Origin: Listeria farberi
GTDB taxonomy: Bacteria > Bacillota > Bacilli > Lactobacillales > Listeriaceae
NCBI RefSeq assembly: GCF_014229245.1
Contig: NZ_JAARZJ010000018.1
Location: 1 to 34,888 of the forward strand
DNA: 34,888 nt
Direction: 5' to 3'
Shown here: one piece after another, positions 25,155 through 33,609 of the stretch
Numbering within the stretch: the first letter of the stretch is position 1
Layout: every line of letters starts with the position of its first letter
Translations under genes and position numbers: made by a program
The notes under the pieces: model-generated
The model's database searches: none
Seen by the model: only the letters and a program-made list of their open reading frames with translations
Told to the model about the DNA's origin: nothing

Positions 25155-26116
25155 TTGGAAACCACTTCCGCAGGTTGATAAAGTTTCCCTTGCCAGCTAT
25201 CTCTTCGAACGAGTTCTGCATCAATCGCATTCAGTACTTCAAATTTATTTAAACTCCAAACTGGCCCGATTAAATCATCTACACCACCATCGCCTGTAAT
25301 TCGGTGAATAACCATTTCTGGAGGTAGAATTTCGAGTTGGTCAGCCACTAAGTTCACATAACCATCACGGGTTAAAAATTCTAAGTCACCTTTTTTATAA
25401 TCTTCAACCATAGGTGTTCCTTTTAATAAATGGAGCAAATGGATTTTAATACCATCAACGCCACTTTCAACTACCTTTTGTGCGGTTTCCATCATCATTT
25501 CCGGTGTTTCTTTCGGAAGTCCGTTAATGATGTGGGTACAAATGCGGATATTATGTTTTTGTAGTTTGCGCACACCTTCTACATAACAATCATAATCATG
25601 CGCGCGATTAATTAAGCGTCCGGTTTCATCATGAGCAGATTGCAACCCGAGTTCCAACCACAAATAAGTCCGTTCATTTAATTCGGCCAAGTATTCCACG
25701 ACATCATCTGGCAAACAGTCAGGTCTTGTCGCAATCGAAAGTCCAACCACGCCAGGTTCATTCAAGACCGTTTCAAATTTCTCACGCAATTCAGCAACAG
25801 GGGCATGAGTATTTGTAAAAGCCTGGAAGTAAGCAATACATTTCCCATCTTTCCATTTCGTTTGCATCTTGTCGCGCACCTGCTGGAATTGTACTTTTAA
25901 ATCAAGCGCTCGGTTTCCAGCAAAATCACCAGAACCAGCCGCACTACAAAATGTACAACCACCATGCGCCACTGTGCCATCACGATTTGGACAATCAAAA
26001 CCACCATCTAGCGCAACTTTGTATGTCTTTTGACCAAATTCTTCGCGTAAACAGTAGTTCCATGTATGGTATCTTTTATTATCATTACTATATACAAATG
26101 GATTCGTTTGTTTCAC
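25151..26116 (-). CDS. ytqA: Radical SAM protein, YtqA family
   Basis: A 321-residue radical SAM enzyme of the Elp3-like TIGR01212 family. The 4Fe-4S cluster cysteines are Cys42, Cys54 and Cys57 (FDCPNRDGTVAHGGCTFCS). Downstream ITRPDCL-like SIATRPDCLPDD, LELGLQS and HIINGLPKET are typical of the radical SAM barrel. The gene starts with GTG behind AAAGGAG and overlaps mnmM. I recall a proposal that YtqA acts just before MnmM in tRNA wobble-uridine modification; the operon fits that role, but the reaction itself is not readable here. Confidence 0.87.
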   Translation of the reverse strand: MKQTNPFVYSNDNKRYHTWNYCLREEFGQKTYKVALDGGFDCPNRDGTVAHGGCTFCSAAGSGDFAGNRALDLKVQFQQVRDKMQTKWKDGKCIAYFQAFTNTHAPVAELREKFETVLNEPGVVGLSIATRPDCLPDDVVEYLAELNERTYLWLELGLQSAHDETGRLINRAHDYDCYVEGVRKLQKHNIRICTHIINGLPKETPEMMMETAQKVVESGVDGIKIHLLHLLKGTPMVEDYKKGDLEFLTRDGYVNLVADQLEILPPEMVIHRITGDGGVDDLIGPVWSLNKFEVLNAIDAELVRRDSWQGKLYQPAEVVSK

Positions 26117-26197
26117 TAGTTTTAAACTCCTTTAAATCAAATTCTCCATTCATTTTAGCACATTTTACTACGAAAGTTAGATAAATCTTCAGACCGC

Positions 26198-26226
26198 TTG
26201 CTAAAAAAACTAAATTCAGCTACAAT
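26198..26226 (+). promoter_or_regulatory. Promoter of leuS
   Basis: TTGCTA (26198-26203), 17-bp spacer, TACAAT (26221-26226). It lies just before the T-box leader. Confidence 0.72.
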
Positions 26227-26244
26227 AAGACTAATGAATTTTGC

Positions 26245-26423
26245 GAAATAGCGATGAATTGGAGTAGTAATCTCTATATTTTGATGTAAAGAGAGCTGAC
26301 GGTTGGTGCAAGTCAGTCACAAAATCTGGATGAACTTACCATGGAGCTTGGGTGTATCCCCGTTTTCCGCGTTAAGGAATTGTTAAGTTGAGTGGTCAAA
26401 CACTAATGTGGGTGGTACCGCGG
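26245..26423 (+). ncRNA. T-box leader of leuS (leucine)
   Basis: The T-box sequence TGGGTGGTACCGCG stands at 26409-26422. Stem I features come first: GGAGTAGTAA, AGAGAGCTGAC, GGTTGGTGCAAGTCAG, then the specifier region GATGAACTTACCATGG, in which CTT (26335-26337) is a leucine codon. Uncharged tRNA-Leu should bind the specifier and the T-box bulge and prevent the terminator at 26430-26477. The 403-base gap 26117-26519 is filled by this leader, its promoter and the terminator; 26117-26197 holds only the ytqA ribosome binding site and nothing else I can name. Confidence 0.93.
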
Positions 26424-26429
26424 GAGAAG

Positions 26430-26477
26430 CATCTCTCGTCCCATGGCGATAAGCCGTTGGGATGTAGGGATTTTTTT
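26430..26477 (+). terminator. T-box-controlled terminator before leuS
   Basis: The hairpin GTCCCATGGC-GATAA-GCCGTTGGGAT, with a longer imperfect lower stem (ATCTC / GGGAT), is followed by seven T. It overlaps the antiterminator region of the T-box. Confidence 0.9.
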
Positions 26478-26519
26478 GTAGTCAAAATTCGATATTTTAA
26501 GGAAAAGAGGATGAGTAAA

Positions 26520-28931
26520 GTGACATTTAATCATAAAAAAATGGAACCGAAATGGCAACAATATTGGAGTGAACATAACACATTTAAAACAACAGAAGAT
26601 AAAGATAAAGAAAACTTCTATGCACTAGATATGTTTCCTTACCCATCTGGAGCAGGTCTTCACGTAGGACATCCAGAAGGCTATACTGCAACAGATATTT
26701 TGTCTAGAATGAAACGTATGCAAGGGAAGAACGTCCTTCATCCAATCGGTTGGGATGCATTTGGACTTCCTGCAGAGCAATATGCGATTGATACTGGTAA
26801 CGATCCAGAAGAATTCACCGCACTGAATATTGCCAACTTTACTCGCCAAATTAAATCTCTTGGTTTTTCCTACGACTGGGACCGTGAAATTAATACAACA
26901 GACCCAGAATATTATAAATGGACACAATGGATTTTTGAAAAACTATATGAAAAAGGTCTAGCTTATGAAGCTGAAATCGCTGTAAACTGGTGTCCAGCAC
27001 TTGGAACCGTACTAGCTAATGAAGAAGTAATCGATGGCAAAAGTGAACGCGGTGGCTTCCCTGTTTTCCGTAAACCAATGCGCCAATGGATGCTTAAAAT
27101 TACCGCATACGCAGATCGTTTGCTAGATGATCTTGATCTGGTGGATTGGCCTGAAAATATTAAAGATATGCAACGTAACTGGATTGGTCGTTCTGAAGGT
27201 GCAGAAGTAACTTTTAAAATTAAAGATAGCGATGAAACGTTTAATGTCTTTACAACACGGCCGGATACACTTTTTGGCGCAACATATACCGTTTTTGCTC
27301 CAGAACACGAACTTATCGAAAAGATCACAACACCTGAGCAAAAAGAAGCAGTGGAAGTTTATAAAAAACAAGTAGAACTAAAAAGCGAACTAGAAAGAAC
27401 TGACCTTGCAAAAGATAAAACAGGTGTCTTCACAGGAGCTTACGCGATTAATCCAATCAACGGCGAAGAAGTGCCGATTTGGATTGCTGACTATGTTTTG
27501 ATTCAATACGGAACAGGGGCAATTATGGCTGTACCAGCCCATGACGAACGTGATTTTGAATTTGCACAACAATTTGGTTTGAATATCCGTCCAGTACTTG
27601 AAGGCGGCGACTTGACAAAAGAAGCATTCACTGGCGACGGACCACATATTAACTCTGATTTCTTGAACGGCCTAGCTAAAGCAGAAGCGATTACTGCTGC
27701 AATTGATTGGCTAGAAAAAGAAGGCATTGGTAGCCGTAAAATCACATATCGTTTGCGCGACTGGTTGTTCAGCAGACAGCGTTACTGGGGCGAACCAATT
27801 CCAGTTATCCACTGGGAAGACGGCGAAACAACACTTGTACCCGAAGAAGAACTGCCACTACTTTTGCCAAAAGCAACAGAAATCAAACCATCAGGAACTG
27901 GCGAATCACCACTTGCTAACTTGCATGACTGGGTAAACGTAACAGACGAAAACGGTCGAAAAGGTCGTCGCGAAACAAATACGATGCCACAATGGGCTGG
28001 ATCAAGCTGGTATTTCTTGCGTTATATCGATCCAAAAAACAGCGAAGCAATTGCTGACAAAGAAAAACTAGCAGAATGGCTTCCAGTTGACGTTTATATC
28101 GGCGGGGCAGAGCATGCAGTGCTTCACCTTCTTTATGCACGTTTCTGGCATAAATTCTTGTACGATATCGGTGTAGTTCCGACAAAAGAACCTTTCCAAA
28201 AACTATTTAACCAAGGGATGATTCTTGGCGAAAATAACGAAAAAATGTCCAAATCAAGAGGCAATGTCGTTAACCCTGATGAAGTAGTAGAAAAATACGG
28301 TGCAGACACACTCCGCTTGTACGAAATGTTCATGGGACCACTAGAAGCTTCGATTGCATGGAACGAAAATGGACTAGAAGGTGCACGTAAATTCCTAGAC
28401 CGCATCTGGCGCTTGCTAGTAACTGAAGAAGGCACACTCGCTGAAAAAGTTACAACTGATACGAATGTTAACATAGAAAAAGCGTATCATCATATGGTGA
28501 AAACAGTTACGAATCATTACGAAAACCTGCGCTTCAATACCGGGATTTCGCAACTAATGATTTTCATCAATGAAGCATATAAACAAGATACGATTCCAAA
28601 ACAATATGTCGAAGGTTTTGTACAACTCCTGTCACCAATCGCACCACACCTTGCAGAAGAACTATGGGAAATCCTTGGACACACCGAAACAATCAGCTAC
28701 GTAGCTTGGCCAACATACGATGAAACCAAGCTAGTAGAAGATGAAGTAGAAATCGTACTTCAAGTAAATGGCAAAGTAAAAAGTAAAATCACCGTTGCAA
28801 AGTCACTCGAAAAAGAAGAACTAGAAAAAATCGCACAAGAAGACGACAAAATGAAAGAAAACCTAGAAGGCAAAACAATCCGTAAAGTGATTGTTGTTCC
28901 AGGGAAACTTGTAAATATTGTTGCGAATTGA
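26520..28931 (+). CDS. leuS: Leucyl-tRNA synthetase
   Basis: LeuS charges tRNA-Leu. From GTG 26520 it has 803 residues starting [16 protein letters not shown], which lines up with the remembered Bacillus LeuS start (MSFQHKK). The class I signature HIGH appears as [10 protein letters not shown], the KMSKS loop as EKMSKSRGN, and the editing domain carries [13 protein letters not shown] and [15 protein letters not shown]. An ATG three codons upstream (26511), with its own AAGGA, is an equally plausible start and would add three residues. Any earlier in-frame start lies in the T-box and is not coding. Confidence 0.95.
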   Translation: MTFNHKKMEPKWQQYWSEHNTFKTTEDKDKENFYALDMFPYPSGAGLHVGHPEGYTATDILSRMKRMQGKNVLHPIGWDAFGLPAEQYAIDTGNDPEEFTALNIANFTRQIKSLGFSYDWDREINTTDPEYYKWTQWIFEKLYEKGLAYEAEIAVNWCPALGTVLANEEVIDGKSERGGFPVFRKPMRQWMLKITAYADRLLDDLDLVDWPENIKDMQRNWIGRSEGAEVTFKIKDSDETFNVFTTRPDTLFGATYTVFAPEHELIEKITTPEQKEAVEVYKKQVELKSELERTDLAKDKTGVFTGAYAINPINGEEVPIWIADYVLIQYGTGAIMAVPAHDERDFEFAQQFGLNIRPVLEGGDLTKEAFTGDGPHINSDFLNGLAKAEAITAAIDWLEKEGIGSRKITYRLRDWLFSRQRYWGEPIPVIHWEDGETTLVPEEELPLLLPKATEIKPSGTGESPLANLHDWVNVTDENGRKGRRETNTMPQWAGSSWYFLRYIDPKNSEAIADKEKLAEWLPVDVYIGGAEHAVLHLLYARFWHKFLYDIGVVPTKEPFQKLFNQGMILGENNEKMSKSRGNVVNPDEVVEKYGADTLRLYEMFMGPLEASIAWNENGLEGARKFLDRIWRLLVTEEGTLAEKVTTDTNVNIEKAYHHMVKTVTNHYENLRFNTGISQLMIFINEAYKQDTIPKQYVEGFVQLLSPIAPHLAEELWEILGHTETISYVAWPTYDETKLVEDEVEIVLQVNGKVKSKITVAKSLEKEELEKIAQEDDKMKENLEGKTIRKVIVVPGKLVNIVAN

Positions 28932-28937
28932 TAATGG

Positions 28938-28970
28938 AAACTGCTGGCTTCTAGCCGGCAGTTTTATTTT
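28938..28970 (+). terminator. Terminator of leuS
   Basis: An 11-bp stem AAACTGCTGGC/GCCGGCAGTTT with loop TTCTA and one wobble pair, then TATTTTT. It is 7 nt after the stop. Confidence 0.9.
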
Positions 28971-28982
28971 TGACCAATTTTT

Positions 28983-28991
28983 TGGTATAAT
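28983..28991 (+). promoter_or_regulatory. Extended -10 promoter of the RpiR-type regulator gene
   Basis: TGG plus consensus TATAAT (28986-28991). The upstream TTGACC is only 10 bp away, too close to be its -35. It lies 27 nt before the start codon. Confidence 0.6.
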
Positions 28992-29018
28992 TACGGAAAA
29001 TGGAATGGAGAAAAGTTA

Positions 29019-29870
29019 ATGAATAATGGTAGTATTATCAATCGAATAGAAGGTATTTTAAATGATTTGCCGAAGTCAGAGAAAAAAATTGGCCAAGCAG
29101 TATTAGCAAATCCAGAATTTACAACTACTGCATCGATTCATAAGCTAGCTCAAAAAGCAGATGCAAGCGGGGCGGCTGTTATCCGTTTCTGTAAATCAAT
29201 CGGACTTCAAAGTTTTCCAGAATTAAAAAGACAATTATCATTAGATTTGGCTCAACCACAAAAGAAAGGCTATTATGATATTGAACCAAATGAAGATTTT
29301 CATACCATCACAGAAAAACTAGTTTCCAACATGATTCAAACGATGAACGATACGGCTAGCCAACTAAACGAAGCCAAAGTTTTAGATGCATGCGAATTAC
29401 TCGACAAAGCAGATACTATTTATACCTATGGGGTCGGGGCTTCTTGGTTAGTAGCAGAAGATATTTCGCAAAAGTGGCTGCGTGCAGGGAAACATGTTTT
29501 AGCTACGCAAGATGCACATGTTCTAGCAATGGCTTTTGCAACGGGGAAGAAGAAAGCCGTTTTTATTGCTATTTCTAACAGTGGAGAAACATCCGAAGTC
29601 TTGCAACTCGTAGATCAAGCCAAACTGAACAACGTCATTGTGATTAGTCTTACACGTTTTGGTAGCAATAAGCTGAAGGAAAAAGCAGATTTATCTTTAG
29701 AAACTTCTCGTGCTCCAGAAGCTGAAATTAGAAGTACAGCAACAAGTTCAAGACAAGCGCAATTGCTAGTAATTGACATTTTATTTTACTATTATGCATC
29801 CCATCACTACGACGAAATGATTCACCAAATTAAACATTCGCGAGAGGCCACTAATCGTTTTAGAGAATAA
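29019..29870 (+). CDS. RpiR/MurR-family transcriptional regulator with SIS domain
   Basis: A 283-residue regulator. Residues 1-77 form the RpiR helix-turn-helix domain (IHKLAQKADASGAAVIRFCKS is the recognition region in two parts). Residues about 107-246 form a SIS sugar-phosphate isomerase domain (YTYGVGASW, AISNSGETSEVLQ) that should sense a phosphosugar. The next genes are murQ and a PTS permease, so MurNAc-6-phosphate is the likely effector, as for E. coli MurR. It has its own promoter and terminator, and the palindrome at 29962-29976 is its probable target. Whether it represses or activates is not visible. The ribosome binding site is GGAGAAAAG. Confidence 0.9.
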   Translation: MNNGSIINRIEGILNDLPKSEKKIGQAVLANPEFTTTASIHKLAQKADASGAAVIRFCKSIGLQSFPELKRQLSLDLAQPQKKGYYDIEPNEDFHTITEKLVSNMIQTMNDTASQLNEAKVLDACELLDKADTIYTYGVGASWLVAEDISQKWLRAGKHVLATQDAHVLAMAFATGKKKAVFIAISNSGETSEVLQLVDQAKLNNVIVISLTRFGSNKLKEKADLSLETSRAPEAEIRSTATSSRQAQLLVIDILFYYYASHHYDEMIHQIKHSREATNRFRE

Positions 29871-29875
29871 TAGAA

Positions 29876-29919
29876 AATAGGTAGTAGCTTAATAATTAAA
29901 GCTACTGCCTATTTTTTTA
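29876..29919 (+). terminator. Terminator of the regulator gene
   Basis: A 15-bp stem AATAGGTAGTAGCTT/AAGCTACTGCCTATT with one wobble pair, ending in seven T. It separates the regulator from murQ. Confidence 0.92.
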
Positions 29920-29960
29920 TTACCAATAATAAATAAAAATTTTAATATTTAATTTATATA

Positions 29961-29989
29961 TTGAAATTTTATTTCATTTATATTATACT
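29961..29989 (+). promoter_or_regulatory. Promoter of murQ-murP with overlapping palindromic operator
   Basis: TTGAAA (29961-29966), 17-bp spacer, TATACT (29984-29989). A perfect 6-3-6 inverted repeat TGAAAT-TTT-ATTTCA (29962-29976) covers the -35 and part of the spacer. This is a good place for repression by the RpiR-type protein encoded upstream; the protein-site match is inferred from position and symmetry only. Confidence 0.72.
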
Positions 29990-30010
29990 ATGTTGGAAGG
30001 AGTGGTTAAA

Positions 30011-30901
30011 ATGTTAGAGAATTTAGCAACAGAAGAACGAAATAAAAAAACGATTGATTTAGATACACTTTCTCCAAAAGAAATTTTAGCAGTAATGAAT
30101 GAAGAGGATTTAACAGTTCCAATAGCTATAAAAAAGGTCTTACCTCAAATTGAGTCAATTGTAAGCGGTGTCATCTCGTGTTTTCAAAAAGGTGGCCGTT
30201 TGATTTATCTAGGTGCCGGAACAAGTGGAAGATTAGGGGTACTTGATGCAGCTGAATGTGTTCCAACTTTTGGGGTCTCAAAGGAGCAGGTCATTGGCTT
30301 AATTGCAGGTGGTGAAAAAGCTTTTGTAGCTGCAATAGAAGGTGCGGAAGATTCAAAAGTACTTGGCGAAAACGACTTAAAGCAAATTAAGTTAACTGCA
30401 AACGATTTTGTTATTGGTATTGCTGCAAGTGGTAGAACACCTTATGTGATTGGTGCGCTTGACTATGCCAAATCTGTTGGGGCTAAAACCGGAGCAATTT
30501 CTTGCAATACTAATGCAAAAATTTCAGCACACGCTGATATAGCAGTAGAAATTATGACCGGAGCGGAAATTTTAACAGGTTCCACTAGATTAAAAGCAGG
30601 AACAGCTCAGAAACTAGTATTAAATATGATTTCAACAGCTTCAATGGTCGGAATTGGAAAAGTGTATAAAAATTTGATGGTGGATGTTTTACCAACAAAT
30701 AAAAAATTAGAAGAGCGCTCTAAACGAATTATTATGGAAGCCACAGAAGCCGATTACGAAACAGCAAATAAATTTTATGAAGCAGCTGAAAAACATGTAA
30801 AAGTGGCCATTGTCATGATATTAACCAATTCAACCAAAGAAATAGCGTTAGAAAAATTAAGTGAAGCAAAAGGGTTTGTTCGAAACACTATCCAAAAATA
30901 A
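30011..30901 (+). CDS. murQ: N-acetylmuramic acid 6-phosphate etherase
   Basis: MurQ cleaves the lactyl ether of MurNAc-6-phosphate to GlcNAc-6-phosphate and D-lactate in the cytoplasm. The protein has 296 residues with the family start LATEERN and the SIS-fold signature YLGAGTSGRLGVLDAAEC (67-83). Glu82 and Glu113 (GAEDS) match the catalytic glutamates known in E. coli MurQ. The ATG at 30011 follows GGAAGGAG; an in-frame ATG at 29990 lies upstream of that site, right after the -10, and is not used. It is followed 12 nt later by the PTS gene. Confidence 0.96.
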   Translation: MLENLATEERNKKTIDLDTLSPKEILAVMNEEDLTVPIAIKKVLPQIESIVSGVISCFQKGGRLIYLGAGTSGRLGVLDAAECVPTFGVSKEQVIGLIAGGEKAFVAAIEGAEDSKVLGENDLKQIKLTANDFVIGIAASGRTPYVIGALDYAKSVGAKTGAISCNTNAKISAHADIAVEIMTGAEILTGSTRLKAGTAQKLVLNMISTASMVGIGKVYKNLMVDVLPTNKKLEERSKRIIMEATEADYETANKFYEAAEKHVKVAIVMILTNSTKEIALEKLSEAKGFVRNTIQK

Positions 30902-30913
30902 GGAGCTGGAATA

Positions 30914-32362
30914 ATGACAAAAGAAGCAGAAATTGGCAAACAAATATTTATTCACGTTGGTGGAATGGAAAACGTTTCAAGAATTGCACATTGTATGACA
31001 CGAGTTCGATTGGGGATAGTTGATAGTGACCTTGTTGATGTAGCTGGATTAAAAAAAATTCCGGGCGTTATTGGTGTTGTAGAAGATGATACTTTACAGA
31101 TTATTGTTGGACCAGGAGTTGTGAACAAAGTAGCCGGCGCAATGGCAGAAATAGCTGGTGTTAAAATTGGCGAAACGATTCAAGAAAATTTGGATAGCGG
31201 CACAAAAACTGGTAAGGAATTAGTCGAAGAAAAAGCATCCAAAACAAAAGCAGAATTAAAAGCAAAACAAAATAATTCATCAGGTTTTAAAAGATTACTA
31301 AAATCAATCTCTAATATTTTTGTTCCACTAATTCCAGGATTTGTTGGCGCGGGATTAATTGCAGGTATTGCAGCAATTATTGCTAACAATATAACAGCTG
31401 GAAATTTAGATGCTGCTGTTTGGACTCAATATATTGATATTTTAGGGGTTATTAATAAAGGAATATTTGCCTTCTTAGCCATTTATGTAGGGATTAATAC
31501 CGCGAATGAATTTGGTGGAACACCTGTACTCGGTGGAGGAATCGCTGGAATAACATTGCTTTCTGGATTGGCAGAAGGACATACAATTACAAACATTTTC
31601 ACGGGGGATCCTATCGTAGCCGGACAGGGTGGAATTATCGGCGTGTTATTAGCAGTTTGGCTAATGTGCCTACTTGAAAAAAACTTGCGCAAAATCATTC
31701 CAAATGCGATAGATATTATTTTTACGCCAACGCTTGTATTACTTATTATTGGTTTAGTAACTATTTTCTTAATTATGCCATTTGCAGGACTTGTATCAGA
31801 TGGTTTAGTTAACGGTATTAATTGGGTAATCGAAGTTGGGGGAGTATTCGCAGGTTTTGTACTAGGAACGTTATTCTTACCAATGGTAATGTTTGGGTTA
31901 CATCAAGTTTTAACACCTATTCATGTAGAAATGATTGCTCAAAATGGTTATACTATCTTACTACCTATTTTAGCAATGGCAGGTGGTGGACAAGTTGGAG
32001 CAGCAATTGCACTTTGGATTCGTTGTCGTAAAAATAAACCACTTGTAAATATGATTAAAGGGGGTCTTCCGGTTGGGATTTTAGGCATCGGTGAACCATT
32101 AATTTATGGGGTAACAATACCACTTGGTAAACCTTTTCTTACAGCTTGTCTCGGAGGCGGTATTGGTGGGGCTGTAATCGGCTATTTTGGTAACGTCGGA
32201 GCAATTGCAATCGGACCATCAGGGGTTGCACTTATCCCTCTAATCGCGAATAATGAATGGCTTTCTTACGTCATCGGACTAATTGCAGCATATTTAGGTG
32301 GATTCATTTTAACTTATTTCTTTGGCACTCCAAAAGACGCAATGAATAGCGTAGAATTTTAA
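30914..32362 (+). CDS. murP: PTS EIIBC permease, probably N-acetylmuramic acid specific
   Basis: This 482-residue phosphotransferase permease has an N-terminal EIIB domain (about 7-80) with the phosphocysteine Cys27 in HCMTRVR, a linker rich in Lys/Glu (about 95-120), and an EIIC membrane domain of about ten helices (from 130) with MFGLHQVLTPIHVEM and GIGEPLIYGV. No EIIA domain is fused, so a shared EIIA-Glc is needed, as for E. coli MurP. MurNAc is inferred from co-transcription with murQ; the glucose/sucrose family alone would also allow beta-glucosides, sucrose or trehalose. AAGGAG lies before the ATG. Confidence 0.88.
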   Translation: MTKEAEIGKQIFIHVGGMENVSRIAHCMTRVRLGIVDSDLVDVAGLKKIPGVIGVVEDDTLQIIVGPGVVNKVAGAMAEIAGVKIGETIQENLDSGTKTGKELVEEKASKTKAELKAKQNNSSGFKRLLKSISNIFVPLIPGFVGAGLIAGIAAIIANNITAGNLDAAVWTQYIDILGVINKGIFAFLAIYVGINTANEFGGTPVLGGGIAGITLLSGLAEGHTITNIFTGDPIVAGQGGIIGVLLAVWLMCLLEKNLRKIIPNAIDIIFTPTLVLLIIGLVTIFLIMPFAGLVSDGLVNGINWVIEVGGVFAGFVLGTLFLPMVMFGLHQVLTPIHVEMIAQNGYTILLPILAMAGGGQVGAAIALWIRCRKNKPLVNMIKGGLPVGILGIGEPLIYGVTIPLGKPFLTACLGGGIGGAVIGYFGNVGAIAIGPSGVALIPLIANNEWLSYVIGLIAAYLGGFILTYFFGTPKDAMNSVEF

Positions 32363-32373
32363 TTTACTGAAAG

Positions 32374-32420
32374 ATAATAAAAAGCATCAGAATTTGAAAT
32401 GAATTTTGATGCTTTTTATT
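32374..32420 (+). terminator. Terminator of the murQ-murP operon
   Basis: A long stem of about 20 bp (ATAATAAAAAGCATCAGAAT pairing with its near-complement ATTTTGATGCTTTTTATTAT) with an AT-rich base, ending in T-rich sequence. Confidence 0.9.
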
Positions 32421-32497
32421 ATTTAAAATGTAAAACATGTAATTATAATTGAGAAATCGAGACTTTTATCGCAAATAAGCGAGAAAACAGCTCTTGG

Positions 32498-32541
32498 ACA
32501 CCGAACGCTATCGTGTTAATAACGAAAATGGCGTTCGGTGT
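32498..32541. repeat. Strong hairpin without T-run, unexplained
   Basis: A 14-bp inverted repeat ACACCGAACGCTAT (32498-32511) / ATGGCGTTCGGTGT (32528-32541) with a single wobble pair, topped by a small CGT/ACG stem. No T-run follows on either strand, so it is not a standard terminator. The rest of 32421-32600 is AT-rich and I see no gene in it. Confidence 0.75.
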
Positions 32542-32611
32542 TCCGGCAGTATTCAGTTTAATAATCGTCAATTTATACTAGAATAGATTTTGGGAAGTTT
32601 AACGCAATAAC

Positions 32612-32640
32612 TTGCAACTTGAGCTCTATTATGCTATATT
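32612..32640 (+). promoter_or_regulatory. Promoter of rpsB
   Basis: TTGCAA (32612-32617), 17-bp spacer, TATATT (32635-32640) with an upstream TGC. It predicts a leader of about 134 nt. Confidence 0.78.
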
Positions 32641-32647
32641 TATTGTT

Positions 32648-32755
32648 AGTGTTAAATCACACACGCACGGTGACAGACTGAGAAGGTGCTTAGCGGCTTG
32701 TTCGCTTAAGTTTTTCAGCTGGTTGATCCATGCGGAGGGCGGTTATCCGCAAAAA
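32648..32755 (+). promoter_or_regulatory. Structured 5' leader of rpsB
   Basis: The leader can form several helices: ACTGAGAA (32677-32684) with TTTTTCAG (32711-32718) enclosing a TTAGCG/CGCTTAA hairpin, then GCGGA (32732-32736) with TCCGC (32746-32750). It ends 13 nt before the AGGAGGG ribosome binding site. Firmicute ribosomal protein operons are often controlled through such leaders; S2 itself binding here is an inference. Confidence 0.55.
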
Positions 32756-32780
32756 ATAAACCAATAGGAGGGAATAACAC

Positions 32781-33530
32781 ATGCCTGTTATTTCAATGAA
32801 ACAATTACTCGAAGCAGGAGTTCACTTCGGCCACCAAACTCGCCGTTGGAACCCAAAAATGAAGAAATATATCTTCACAGAAAGAAATGGTATTTATATC
32901 ATTGACCTACAAAAAACAGTGAAAAAAGTAGACGAAGCTTTCAACTTCATGCGTGAAGTAGCTAGCGACAACGGTACTATCCTGTTTGTAGGAACTAAAA
33001 AACAAGCACAAGAATCCGTTCGCGACGAAGCTATCCGTTCTGGACAATATTTCGTGAATCATCGTTGGTTAGGTGGTACTTTAACTAACTTTGAAACTAT
33101 TCAAAAACGTATTCAACACCTTAAAAAAATCGAAAAAATGGAAGCAGATGGAACTTTTGAAGTCCTTCCTAAAAAAGAAGTAGTCCTTCTTAAAAAAGAA
33201 CAAGAAAAACTAGAACGCTTCTTAGGCGGAATCAAAGACATGAAAGGTCTTCCTGACGCTCTATTCATCGTTGACCCACGCAAAGAACGTATTGCGGTTG
33301 CAGAAGCTCGTAAACTTCATATTCCTATCATCGGTATTGTTGATACAAACTGTGATCCGGATGAAATCGACTACGTAATCCCTGCAAATGATGATGCTAT
33401 CCGTGCGGTTAAACTTTTAACTGCTAAAATGGCTGATGCTATCATTGAAGTGAACCAAGGGGAAGAGTTAACTGAAGCAGAAGTTGCTCCTGTAGAAGAA
33501 AAAGCTACAGAAGAAACTACTGAAGCATAA
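32781..33530 (+). CDS. rpsB: 30S ribosomal protein S2
   Basis: Ribosomal protein S2 of the small subunit, 249 residues. Conserved stretches are [20 protein letters not shown] (residues 3-22), [12 protein letters not shown], and [15 protein letters not shown]. The C-terminal tail is acidic ([11 protein letters not shown]), as in other Firmicutes. AGGAGGG stands 8 nt before the ATG. It is followed by a hairpin and tsf, the usual bacterial pair. Confidence 0.98.
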   Translation: MPVISMKQLLEAGVHFGHQTRRWNPKMKKYIFTERNGIYIIDLQKTVKKVDEAFNFMREVASDNGTILFVGTKKQAQESVRDEAIRSGQYFVNHRWLGGTLTNFETIQKRIQHLKKIEKMEADGTFEVLPKKEVVLLKKEQEKLERFLGGIKDMKGLPDALFIVDPRKERIAVAEARKLHIPIIGIVDTNCDPDEIDYVIPANDDAIRAVKLLTAKMADAIIEVNQGEELTEAEVAPVEEKATEETTEA

Positions 33531-33549
33531 GATTTTATTTGAAACTTTC

Positions 33550-33583
33550 AAGGTGATAAGGCACTATTCTTATCACCTTTTTT
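33550..33583 (+). terminator. Intergenic terminator/attenuator between rpsB and tsf
   Basis: A perfect 11-bp stem AAGGTGATAAG/CTTATCACCTT with an 8-nt loop and a T-run. No promoter-like sequence is evident between it and tsf, so it is probably leaky and sets the S2 to EF-Ts ratio. Confidence 0.88.
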
Positions 33584-33609
33584 AAAGAGAAAAATTGGAG
33601 GGAAAATAA

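Noticed and set aside
26388-26510. N-terminal extension of LeuS by 41 residues.
   Set aside because: The segment is the T-box antiterminator and terminator, not protein coding.
28970-28991. TTGACC as the -35 partner of TATAAT before the RpiR-type gene.
   Set aside because: The spacer is only 10 bp; an extended -10 promoter is more likely.
32421-32497. Possible small gene or sRNA promoter between the murP terminator and the hairpin.
   Set aside because: A TATAAT-like string is present, but there is no spaced -35, no open frame with a ribosome binding site and no terminator.
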